Shown here piece after piece: positions 1 through 9,300 of a DNA stretch of 64,000 bases. This stretch comes from Phycisphaerae bacterium (GTDB lineage: Bacteria > Planctomycetota > Phycisphaerae > UBA1845): NCBI GenBank assembly GCA_028289375.1, contig JANQQK010000060.1, positions 62,001-126,000 of the forward strand, in the 5' to 3' direction. Under the pieces are notes generated by a model. It saw only the letters and a list, made by a program, of their open reading frames with translations. It was not told where the DNA came from and did no database searches. A program made the position numbers and the translations under genes. The first letter of the stretch is position 1. Each line of letters opens with the position of its first letter.

Positions 1-1
1 G

Positions 2-2221
2 GGTGAATCGCTCATCGTGGATTACTGGTCTGTCGTCGGCGCGACAAGACGGTGGATCGAACTGAATGAGATCATCTCCGATGGTACCAATCAGACCGAC
101 TTTGTGTTCCATTCACATACGCTGCCGGCCGATGCCCTGCATGGTGAATTCCGACTGCGTTTTCGCGCGAACGTCGACCAAACGAACGACGACTGGTTCG
201 TGGATGACCTGACCGTATCGACGGATGTCCCTCCGACGATCATCATTCAACCGCAGGACATCGACGCATGCGCCGGCGATCTTGTCATTATCGAGGTGGT
301 CGCCGACGGAACCGCTCCATTGACCTACCAGTGGTTCAAAGATGGGGTACCGCTCATCGGCCAGGAAAACGCAGCATTGATCCTCAACAGCGCGTCACTG
401 AGCGATTCAGGAAGCTATACCTGCCAGGTGACCAACAGTGAGGGACAGGTGTTGAGCGATCCAGCCATCCTGACCGTCCAGGATGCGGCAGGATGCGATG
501 ATGGTTTGTTCTGCACTGGTGTCGAAACGTGCTCCGCCGGCGTTTGCGTGTCGCCCGGCTCGCCCTGCACTGATCCCGCCATTGCGATTTGTGATGAAGA
601 CGGCGACGCCTGCTTGCCGACCCCGCGTGTGTTCCTCGTTCCCGCCGGAACCAGTCCATCAATGACCACGCCGGGGCAGGACTTTGAAACCGTCGTCTCC
701 GGAGCGTCCTCATTTGTTGTTGAGGTGTTTCTTGAGAACGATTCTGCTGAAATCACGGGCTATACCGTCGCCGCCGCTTGTTCCTCAGAAAGCAGCGAGA
801 TCGGGTCGCCCGACATTACGTACGTCCCGGAATCCGCTGATGTTGATCTTGGCCGCCCTGATTACGTATTTGCTGGTCTTGTGAACTTCACGCCAATCGA
901 TGAAGGCCAATGCGACGACGGCATCTCCTGCGCCAGTTTCGCCGATTGCCCGATGGGCAACAGTGAGTGCATCGACACGGACATGGACACGGTTCCGGAT
1001 ACCTGCAGCGTTATCCCGCCGCGTACGGCAGCGGTCCTCTTTAACCCTATGGATGCACTCACGTTCCCGATGGCTCGATATGCTGGTCAGTTCGAGTTCC
1101 AGGTTCCGTCCAATGCTTCGGGTGAGTACCTGATTCAGGCGATCTGCCTGAGCGGTGATGGCTGCGACACCGACCTGACGGTTCTCAACGACGGCACTGA
1201 GAACCCGCCACTGCTCCTCGCAGACGGACTGCGCGTCACGGTCCCCGCTGGCCGGTGCTGCTATGACGGCGATGGGTCCGCGCCGCTCGAGTGCGTCGAA
1301 ACCACTGCGTTCGAATGTGCCAACACCTTCTCCGGCGCCTTCGCTGCCGGGCAGACTTGCAGCGGTGCTGATCCGTGTGCGTGTGAGACCGACTGCGACT
1401 GCGTGGTTCCCTTTGAATCCGGCGTCACCGGCGGTTCCGATGTCTGTCAGGTCCAATCCTGCGGAGGCGGCGGGTGCAATGAACTTCCGGTCCGCTATGG
1501 CAACATCGCCGAGCCATTCACTGGCCTTGTCCAGACGGACGACATCCTTTGCGGCGTGGCCGCATTTGGAAGCTACTGCGCATGCCCCAACGCGGACATC
1601 GCGGGGTGCATCGTTTCGGGTATTCCGATCTTGACCGCCGACATTCTGGCGTTGGTCGGTGCTTTCGGCGGTTTCGATCCGTGTGGCTGCCCGACGCCAC
1701 CCTCGGCTGCAACCGAAGGTGCCATCACAGTCCCAGCCCCGATTCGATTCACAGGTGATGGTCCTACTGCGGAGATCGTCCTGTCACCTGACCGTCGAAG
1801 CGTTCTTCCGGGGGATGCCGTCACCATCGATGTGCATCTTCGTAACGTCGAAGGCGTGACTGGATATGAAGTGGCACTGGATGCAGTGTTGGATACACGT
1901 GTCGGCAGGCAGGCAATCGCGACCAAACCGGTCGTCGACACCGCCCGTCGTTCCTTTGTATTCGAGGACGGAGATCATTACCCGCTTATCGACAATGAGT
2001 TAGAACGATTTGGTGCCGTTGCGATCGGCCATGCTGCTTCCGTACCGGCTGGCAAATCCGCCTACCTCGGCTCATTCGTGGTCGCGATCCCCGAGGATGC
2101 CAAAGGCCAGATGCTGATCTCGCCGCGTCCAGACGGCGTGAGCCTGTGGCGGAGCTCGATTGAGATGATCCCCATGGCGGAGGTGACGCCGGTGGCCGTT
2201 ACCGTCTTCGACGGCCGATAG
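2..2221 (+). CDS. Secreted Ig/dockerin-like/cohesin-like surface protein, 5' end outside window
   Basis: The frame is open to the left edge, so the first GTG at 17 is probably not the start and the N-terminus and signal peptide are missing. Numbering from that GTG, residues about 1-70 look like the end of a beta-sandwich domain. Residues 72-152 form an immunoglobulin I-set domain with the W, DSGSYTC and closing features. A Cys-rich middle follows. Around residues 455-565 there are two short TDDIL.../TADIL...AFG segments that resemble a degenerate dockerin pair, and then a cohesin-like beta domain to the end. The same C-terminal arrangement closes the large protein at 58537-63030. No CTERM anchor is present. 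The role is probably extracellular adhesion or matrix assembly; the exact function is unknown. Confidence 0.8.
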   Translation, partial: GESLIVDYWSVVGATRRWIELNEIISDGTNQTDFVFHSHTLPADALHGEFRLRFRANVDQTNDDWFVDDLTVSTDVPPTIIIQPQDIDACAGDLVIIEVVADGTAPLTYQWFKDGVPLIGQENAALILNSASLSDSGSYTCQVTNSEGQVLSDPAILTVQDAAGCDDGLFCTGVETCSAGVCVSPGSPCTDPAIAICDEDGDACLPTPRVFLVPAGTSPSMTTPGQDFETVVSGASSFVVEVFLENDSAEITGYTVAAACSSESSEIGSPDITYVPESADVDLGRPDYVFAGLVNFTPIDEGQCDDGISCASFADCPMGNSECIDTDMDTVPDTCSVIPPRTAAVLFNPMDALTFPMARYAGQFEFQVPSNASGEYLIQAICLSGDGCDTDLTVLNDGTENPPLLLADGLRVTVPAGRCCYDGDGSAPLECVETTAFECANTFSGAFAAGQTCSGADPCACETDCDCVVPFESGVTGGSDVCQVQSCGGGGCNELPVRYGNIAEPFTGLVQTDDILCGVAAFGSYCACPNADIAGCIVSGIPILTADILALVGAFGGFDPCGCPTPPSAATEGAITVPAPIRFTGDGPTAEIVLSPDRRSVLPGDAVTIDVHLRNVEGVTGYEVALDAVLDTRVGRQAIATKPVVDTARRSFVFEDGDHYPLIDNELERFGAVAIGHAASVPAGKSAYLGSFVVAIPEDAKGQMLISPRPDGVSLWRSSIEMIPMAEVTPVAVTVFDGR

Positions 2222-2270
2222 TGCTCCGGCGTGCCGAGAGCTGCACGCAATTAAATTCTCACTGAATCGA

Positions 2271-2310
2271 GGGCGCGGTTCCGACTTTACGGAATCTGGC
2301 GCCCTGTTTC
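2271..2310 (+). terminator. Rho-independent-like terminator after the first gene
   Basis: GGGCGC at 2271-2276 pairs with GCGCCC at 2299-2304, with an inner TTCCG/CGGAA stem, followed by a short T-rich stretch. It lies 50 bases after the stop codon at 2221. Confidence 0.6.
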
Positions 2311-2636
2311 AGTTTTACTGCAATGCTCTGCGACCTGGATGGTTTGCGTAGATGCTTGAATTATCCGCCCTGTTCGTCTACTTTGTAGCTTCGGAAGGGT
2401 GGATTGTTCGGAGGGTAAAGGCGTCTGGGGTGGTTCCAGGCCCGGTCGCTGCATCAAAAACGTTCACATCGTTTGCCTCTGACTTGTCCACAAAGTTGTG
2501 CGTAGATGTATGAGCAGGGGGAGTCCCTCGACCTGCCTCGCGTTCGCGGAGCGGTCGTGCTGGATGAAGTTGGGAAGTTAGGACACGGCTGTCCGGGAAG
2601 TGGCCTCGGTGGGCGCTCCGGCGAAGGGAAAGAGCC
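2311..2636 (+). other. Intergenic leader of the 60-residue-repeat surface gene
   Basis: No gene is supported here. The stretch must hold the promoter and leader of the gene starting at 2637. A purine-rich AAGGGAAAGAG lies just before that start and could act as ribosome binding site. I could not identify a convincing -35/-10 pair. Confidence 0.4.
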
Positions 2637-5600
2637 ATGATGGATTTGCGAAAGTGGTTGGTGTTGGGCATCGTCGCGGTTGGACTGACGAGCGCTCAAA
2701 GTCTTGCGGTCGTCACCTTCGACTTTGAAACCGAAGATGATCTCGTGACGCCATTGGTGAACGGGCAAGACTTGTCGACGCCACCAGAGTTCGGCGTGAT
2801 CTTCAACATCAGCGGTCTCGGCGGACTTGGTCCGGCCATCTATGACTCGACCGAACCTGGTCCCAACTCCGGCGGGCGCGACCCGGACCTACAAGTCAAT
2901 ATGGGAAACCTGGTCATCATTCAGGACACTTCGAACCCTCTGCAAACAACGCCAGGCATCTTCGACACGCCAAACGATGAGGTTGGCGGCACGATCATCT
3001 TTGACTTCTCACCTGCACCGTTCCCGCCCGGCGCGGTTTCGATTGACTTGGTTGACGTCAATGGCGGCGGCATGATGACGGTCACGTTGACGGACACGAA
3101 CAACCTGACTCGGACGTATGACGTTCCGGATGAATGGACAGGTGCGGTCGACAGTCCGCCCGAACCGGGATTCGGGACGCTCTCGCTGACGACGCTGGCT
3201 CCGCAGCCACCGCTTCCGTTTGCTCCGGGTTCTGCGTCGGCAACGGCTACCGAAGACCCTGGGTTTGATCAGACGAGTTTGGCGTCGATTTCGATCGCGA
3301 TGTCGGGTTCGGGGGCGATTGACAATCTCGTTCTGGACCTTTGCGTCAACGCCGTGTGCCAAGCAGCCGACCTTCCCTGCGAGGGTGGTGAAGTGTGCGA
3401 TGAAAACACGGGTCAGTGCGAGGCTCAGCCTGATGCACCTTCTGGCACGAGTTGCGAGCTTGATGGTGATTTGTGCACGGCCGAGGTGTGCGACGGTAAT
3501 GGCGCTTGCGTGGCTGATCCGGGTAACGACGTAATGTGTGCGCCGGCTGATCCGCCGTGTGAGGGCGGTGAGGTTTGCAACCCGGCGACCGGTATCTGCG
3601 AGGCTCAGCCTGATGCGCCTTCGGGTACGAGTTGTGAAAACGACGGTGACCTTTGCACGGCTGAGGTTTGTGATGGCAACGGCTCGTGTGTGGCTGATCC
3701 GGGTAATGATGTGACGTGTGCGCCGGCTGATCCACCATGTGAAGGTGGTGAGGTTTGCAACCCTGCGACGGGTATCTGCGAGGCTCAGCCCGATTCGCCT
3801 TCGGGTACGAGTTGCGAAAACGACGGTGATCTTTGCACGGCTGAGGTATGTGATGGCAACGGTTCGTGCGTGGCTGATCCGGGTAACGACGTTACGTGCG
3901 CGCCGGCTGATCCGCCATGTGAAGGCGGTGAAGTCTGCAACCCTGCGACGGGTATCTGCGAGGCTCAGCCTGATGCACCTTCTGGCACGAGTTGCGAGCT
4001 TGATGGTGATTTGTGCACGGCCGAGGTATGCGACGGTAATGGCGCATGCGTGGCTGATCCGGGTAACGACGTGACGTGTGCGCCGGCTGATCCGCCATGT
4101 GAGGGCGGTGAGGTATGCAACCCGGCGACCGGTATCTGCGAGGCGCAGCCTGATGCACCTTCTGGCACGAGTTGCGAGCTTGATGGTGATTTGTGCACGG
4201 CCGAGGAATGCGACGGTAATGGCGCTTGCGTGGCTGATCCGGGTAACGATGTGACGTGTGCGCCGGCTGATCCGCCGTGTGAGGGCGGTGAGGTTTGCAA
4301 CCCTGCGACGGGTATCTGCGAAGCTCAGCCTGATGCGCCTTCGGGTACGAGTTGCGAAAACGACGGTGATCTTTGCACGGCTGAGGTTTGTGATGGCAAC
4401 GGCTCGTGTGTGGCTGATCCGGGTAATGATGTGACGTGTGCGCCGGCTGATCCACCATGTGAAGGCGGTGAAGTCTGCAACCCGGCGACGGGTATCTGCG
4501 AAGCGCAGCCTGATGCACCTTCTGGCACGAGTTGTGAAAACGATGGTGATCTCTGTACGGCTGAGATTTGTGATGGCAACGGTTCCTGTGTGGCTGATCC
4601 GGGTAACGACGTAATGTGTGCGCCGGCTGATCCGCCGTGTGAGGGCGGCGAGGTATGCAATCCTGCAACGGGTATTTGTGAGGCGCAACCGGACGCGCCG
4701 TTGGGCACGGATTGCGACTTGGACGGCGATCTTTGCACAGCAGAGGCTTGCGACGGCAGCGGTGCTTGCGTGGCTGATCCGGGCAACGACGTGATGTGCG
4801 CCCCGGCTGATCCGCCTTGTGACGGTGGCGAAGTCTGCAACCCTGCGACCGGTTTGTGTGATGCGCAGCCGGATGCGATGGCCGGGACGAATTGCGAGAA
4901 TGATGGCGATCTTTGCACGGCAGAGTTGTGCGATGGCAATGGTGCTTGTACGTCGTCACCTGGTGACGACGTGATGTGTGACCCGGCGGTACCCCCTTGT
5001 GAGGGTGGTGAAGTGTGCAATCCGTCGACCGGATTGTGCGACGCGCAGCCTGATGCGATGGCCGGTACAGACTGCGAAAATGATGGCGATCTTTGCACGG
5101 CTGAAGTGTGTGACGGCAGCGGTTCGTGCGTGGCTGATCCGGGCAGCAATGTGATGTGTGCCCCAGCGGTGCCGCCTTGCGAGGGTGGCGAGTTGTGCAA
5201 TCCGACGACCGGTCTTTGTGAAGAGCAGCCTGATGCAATGGCTGGTACGGATTGTGAGAACGATGGCGACCTTTGCACAGCTGAGCTTTGCGACGGCAAT
5301 GGTGCTTGTGCAGCGTCACCTGGTGACGATGTGATGTGTGCCCCGGCTGTTCCGCCTTGCGAAGGCGGTGAGTTGTGCAATCCGGCAACAGGTCTTTGCG
5401 ACGAGCAGCCGGATGCGATGTCGGGTACGGATTGTGAGAACGATGGCGACCTTTGCACGGCTGAGCTTTGCGACGGGAATGGTACATGTGCGGCGTCACC
5501 TGGTGACGATGTGATGTGTGCTCCGGCTGTTCCGCCGTGTGAAGCGGGTGAGTTGTGCGATCCGGCCACGGGTCTCTGTGAAGAGCTGGATGATCCCGGC

Positions 5601-6110
5601 GCGGCGACGGTCTGCGAAGCTGACGGCAATCTCTGTACGAATGATCGCTGCGACGGCATGGGTGGTTGCGAGACGGTGAGCAATGTGACCTGTCAGGCGG
5701 CTGCCCCGCCGTGCGAGGGGGGTGAATTCTGCGAGCCGAGCACGGGTACATGCGTCTCAGAGCCTGATGCGTCGCCGGGAACTGCCTGTGATGCCGATGG
5801 TGATCCATGCACGATGGATGTGTGCGACGGATTCGGGGACTGCATGACCGTTTCGGAAACGTGCGGAGCCTGCTGTCTGACCGACGGAACGTGCCAGGAT
5901 GGTCTGACGGCTGCGCAGTGCGTAGGCGCATCGGGGCTGTTCAATGGCATCGGTAGTGATTGCGAAGGCGATTCGGATGACAACGGAATCGACGATGCGT
6001 GTGATACGCCGCCGGTTCCGACGATGTCCGATTCGGCCATGCTGCTTTTGATGGGATTGCTGGTGTTCGGGCTTGTGATGCAGGTTCGTCGCCAGACGCG
6101 CGTCCAATAG
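2637..6110 (+). CDS. Secreted eight-Cys 60-residue-repeat protein with IPTL-CTERM-like anchor
   Basis: A 1157-residue protein. An N-terminal signal peptide (about residues 1-24, hydrophobic LVLGIVAVGLTS) is followed by a beta-rich domain of about 215 residues that is clearly homologous to the PEP-CTERM protein at 50196-50954. Residues 241-1075 are 14 tandem 60-residue units, each with eight cysteines, so dense disulfide bonding is likely after export. The C-terminus has the order expected of an IPTL-CTERM signal: VPTMSDSAM, a hydrophobic helix, then a basic RRQTR tail. The exosortase H-type gene at 17143 is the obvious candidate processing enzyme. Start chosen at the first ATG of ATGATG, behind a purine-rich leader. 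Role inferred: surface structural protein or adhesin. Confidence 0.85.
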   Translation: MMDLRKWLVLGIVAVGLTSAQSLAVVTFDFETEDDLVTPLVNGQDLSTPPEFGVIFNISGLGGLGPAIYDSTEPGPNSGGRDPDLQVNMGNLVIIQDTSNPLQTTPGIFDTPNDEVGGTIIFDFSPAPFPPGAVSIDLVDVNGGGMMTVTLTDTNNLTRTYDVPDEWTGAVDSPPEPGFGTLSLTTLAPQPPLPFAPGSASATATEDPGFDQTSLASISIAMSGSGAIDNLVLDLCVNAVCQAADLPCEGGEVCDENTGQCEAQPDAPSGTSCELDGDLCTAEVCDGNGACVADPGNDVMCAPADPPCEGGEVCNPATGICEAQPDAPSGTSCENDGDLCTAEVCDGNGSCVADPGNDVTCAPADPPCEGGEVCNPATGICEAQPDSPSGTSCENDGDLCTAEVCDGNGSCVADPGNDVTCAPADPPCEGGEVCNPATGICEAQPDAPSGTSCELDGDLCTAEVCDGNGACVADPGNDVTCAPADPPCEGGEVCNPATGICEAQPDAPSGTSCELDGDLCTAEECDGNGACVADPGNDVTCAPADPPCEGGEVCNPATGICEAQPDAPSGTSCENDGDLCTAEVCDGNGSCVADPGNDVTCAPADPPCEGGEVCNPATGICEAQPDAPSGTSCENDGDLCTAEICDGNGSCVADPGNDVMCAPADPPCEGGEVCNPATGICEAQPDAPLGTDCDLDGDLCTAEACDGSGACVADPGNDVMCAPADPPCDGGEVCNPATGLCDAQPDAMAGTNCENDGDLCTAELCDGNGACTSSPGDDVMCDPAVPPCEGGEVCNPSTGLCDAQPDAMAGTDCENDGDLCTAEVCDGSGSCVADPGSNVMCAPAVPPCEGGELCNPTTGLCEEQPDAMAGTDCENDGDLCTAELCDGNGACAASPGDDVMCAPAVPPCEGGELCNPATGLCDEQPDAMSGTDCENDGDLCTAELCDGNGTCAASPGDDVMCAPAVPPCEAGELCDPATGLCEELDDPGAATVCEADGNLCTNDRCDGMGGCETVSNVTCQAAAPPCEGGEFCEPSTGTCVSEPDASPGTACDADGDPCTMDVCDGFGDCMTVSETCGACCLTDGTCQDGLTAAQCVGASGLFNGIGSDCEGDSDDNGIDDACDTPPVPTMSDSAMLLLMGLLVFGLVMQVRRQTRVQ
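3357..5861 (+). repeat. 14-copy in-frame tandem repeat, 180-base unit
   Basis: Twelve units are exactly 180 bases (60 codons). The last two are 174 and 171 bases and more diverged. Units 2-7 are nearly identical at DNA level, differing mostly at silent sites, while units 8-14 diverge stepwise. This pattern suggests expansion by recent unequal recombination inside the 5' half of the array. Confidence 0.95.
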
Positions 6111-6115
6111 GGTTG

Positions 6116-6139
6116 AGCGTGGGACGATTGACCCACGCT
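6116..6139 (+). terminator. Perfect 8-bp hairpin after the repeat protein gene
   Basis: AGCGTGGG at 6116-6123 pairs with CCCACGCT at 6132-6139 over an 8-base loop, five bases after the stop codon. It lacks a T-run, so it may be a weak terminator or an mRNA 3'-end stabiliser rather than a classic intrinsic terminator. Confidence 0.4.
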
Positions 6140-6389
6140 AGTTGCGGAACCGAATGATCCTCTCGATCGGGTTCCGAACCCTGCTGTGAAGCGCCGGAAT
6201 TGATGGTCGTCGCCTGTATGGGCGATGTGCCATGGCGTTGGGTCGCGTTTCGACTCGCGCCAACCAGGACGGGGACAGGCTGACACGACCGCTTCGCCAT
6301 GATGGTGGGGCGATTGCTTCCACAGAGTTCGTTCGGCCTTGTCGTTTTGCAAGTTGCGTAAGCAAGTGCAGGATTGCGGGACGCTATAC

Positions 6390-9300
6390 ATGAGCCGATC
6401 TACGAGTTGCCTTACGGGCATTTTCTGTCTTTCCATTTTTTCAACCTGTTTGATTGCCGCCCAGACACCGATCCAGGATCCGGGGTCGAACGGCATCACC
6501 ACGATTCTCAACACGCTGTACACCAACGGCGAGACAATCACGCGCGTCGAGGATTATCCCGATTCGCTCTCGCCTGCGGATGAAGGTACGCCGCTTGAGC
6601 TGCTGCCGCCGGGGACCGGTGTGCCGGCCAACCGTACCGATCAGACGTGGACCGACGGCATTGTGACGGTCAATGCCGAAGTGCGCTATGCCGGCAATGC
6701 TCAGACGTTTGGTTGGGAGCGTGGCGGGGTCTACACGGATCTGTTCGCGGTGAGCGGGTCGGGATTCAACGTGTCAGGCGGTGTGAACGGGATCGACGTG
6801 AGCGGTGGCCCGTTCCATTGGTACGACCGTACCGATGATGGCGATGACGAGGACATCTGGTCGTCGGATGTGTCGGCCAACTCCGACGGCGTCGATCACA
6901 TGATCGCGTTTCGGATCGAAGGTGGAGCCACGACGAGCACGACGTGGCTGCTGTGCTTCGAAGACCTGCCCAACGGTGGTGACGAGGATTACAACGACCT
7001 CTGTGTCGAGATTGCTGTCGATGACTGCCCGAATGACCCGAACAAGAACGCTCCGGGGTTCTGTGGGTGTGGCGTCCCGGACGTCGATGACGACGGCGAT
7101 GGAGAATTCGATTGCGTTGACCTCTGTCCTGATGACCCGGCCAAGACGACGCCGGGAGACTGCGGATGTGGTGTGCCTGACACCGACACGGATGGTGATG
7201 GAACGGCGGACTGCGCGGATGGTTGTCCCAATGATCCTTCCAAGACGTCTCCGGGCATCTGCGGATGTGGTGTGGCCGACGAGAATAGCGACGGCAACGA
7301 CGACGACGATGACGACGATGACGATGACGACGACGACGATGACGATGACGACGACGACGATGACGACGACGATGATGACGATGACGGTGGCAACGGCAAT
7401 GGTGGTACGCATGACGCCGATTGCGATCCGAATGGCCCGAGTTGCGGCAACGGCATCTGCGAGCCGTTCGCGGCTGAGGACTGCCTGAACTGTCCGGCGG
7501 ACTGTCGCGGTGATCAGTCGGGGCAGCCATGGAATCGGTACTGCTGCGGTGCGGGCGGCGGAGAGAATTTCGGGTCGGATGTGGCTGACGACGAGATTGG
7601 CTCACTCAATGGTGAATACAACAACGTTGAACTGGGTCATGAAGGCTGTGTCGCAGGTGATTCCGATACGGCAGCGGAATTCAGCGGCAATTCCTATGTC
7701 GAGTTTCCGCATTCAAGCGATTTGGAGTTGGCCGAGGGTTCGATCAGCCTTTGCTTCAAGGATCTGAATTCGATCACGTCGGCGGGATTGTTCAGCAAGG
7801 ACTCGTCCAACTTTGATACGGGTGGTCACGTCAACATCGGGACGAACAGCGGCAGGGTTCAGGTTCGACTGCAAAGCACGTCGAACAGTTACTTTGTGGA
7901 TTCCAGCCCAATTTCGTTGAATCAGTGGTATCACGTGGTGTTCTCGTTCGGTCCTGACGGCATGAAGCTGTACATGGACGGCGTGCTTGTGGACACGCAC
8001 TCGTATGCGGGCGGCTTGATTGGCAACATGGAACCGTTTGTGATCGGTGCGTCGACGCGTACAAGCGGAAACCTGACAATCCACAACGTATCGCAGTATT
8101 TCTCGGGCCTTATTGATGAGGTCATTGTTTTTGATGAGCAACTGACCGACGCCGAGGTCGAGAATCTCAATGATGCCAAGACGGCTGGCAATGGTGCGGC
8201 GTTCGCCGACAAAGTTGCAGGGCTTGGACCGGCACATTACTGGCGTTTGGGTGAGCGGCTGGTCGGATGCGACGATGCTCGTTGCGATGCGGATGGCTGG
8301 GTTTGCACGGCGGACTGTGCGGTCGATTGTATCGATCAGTGTCCGGACGATCCGTACAAGATCGAGCCGGGCCAGTGTGGTTGTGGATTCAGTGATCGCG
8401 ATTCGGATGGCGACGGCACGGCTGACTGCAACGACGGATGTCCGGATGATGCGAGCAAGACGTCGCCTGGGACATGCGGCTGCGGTGAGAGTGATTCATC
8501 TGACAGTGATGGTGATGGCACGCTCGATTGCGTCGATGGCTGTCCGTCAGATGGCAACAAGACATCGCCCGGTGATTGTGGTTGCGGCGTGTCGGACACG
8601 GACACAGATGGCGATGGCGCGGCGGACTGTAACGATCCGTGCTTTGAGGATCCCAACAAGGTCGATCCGGGGGCCTGCGGTTGCGGCGAGTCGGATGTTG
8701 ATACGGATATGGATGGGACGGCCGACTGCAACGACGGCTGCCCCGATGATCCGAACAAGACTGAGCCTGGTATTTGCGGTTGCGGGCATTCCGACAAGTG
8801 CAACAACGAGGAGTTCGTCAACCTCAGCAGCGGTAGTCAGGGCAGTCAGTGTCAGGTGAGCTTCCGTCCGACGAATGGCGATGGCCTACCGGCAGGATTC
8901 GTGCTGACAGCGCGCTCGCGGATCGACCGCGACTTCCCGACAGATCCGGATGCACCGGGCATTGAAGGTGCCTACAAGAATGATTCAAACGGTGGCGGAG
9001 TTTCGCCGGCCGATTGCAGCGGTGGGGCGAGCTTGGCTGGGACGGGGGGTGATCGTGATGAAGAGCTGATCGTCACGTTTGATTCGCCGATTCGGGCAAG
9101 CGACATTGTGATTGGTCTGCGGAAGATCAACTTCAAGAGTGATGACCCGGTCATTTTCATCTCGAGCGATGCCAGCCCGAATTGGGACTACACGATTCTC
9201 GAAGCCGAGATTCAGGCGGCGTTTACGAGCACGGGATCAAGTCGTGGTGATGTGGAATTCGCGCAGTTCACGTCGTTGCCGGCGGGGCTGTACATCGACC

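Noticed and set aside
3357..5861. Possible CRISPR-like array because of regular repeats
   Set aside because: There are no unique spacers; the units are contiguous coding sequence in frame.
3009..5931. Long antisense frames opposite the 180-base repeat array
   Set aside because: Same cause: periodic shadow frames of the repeat.
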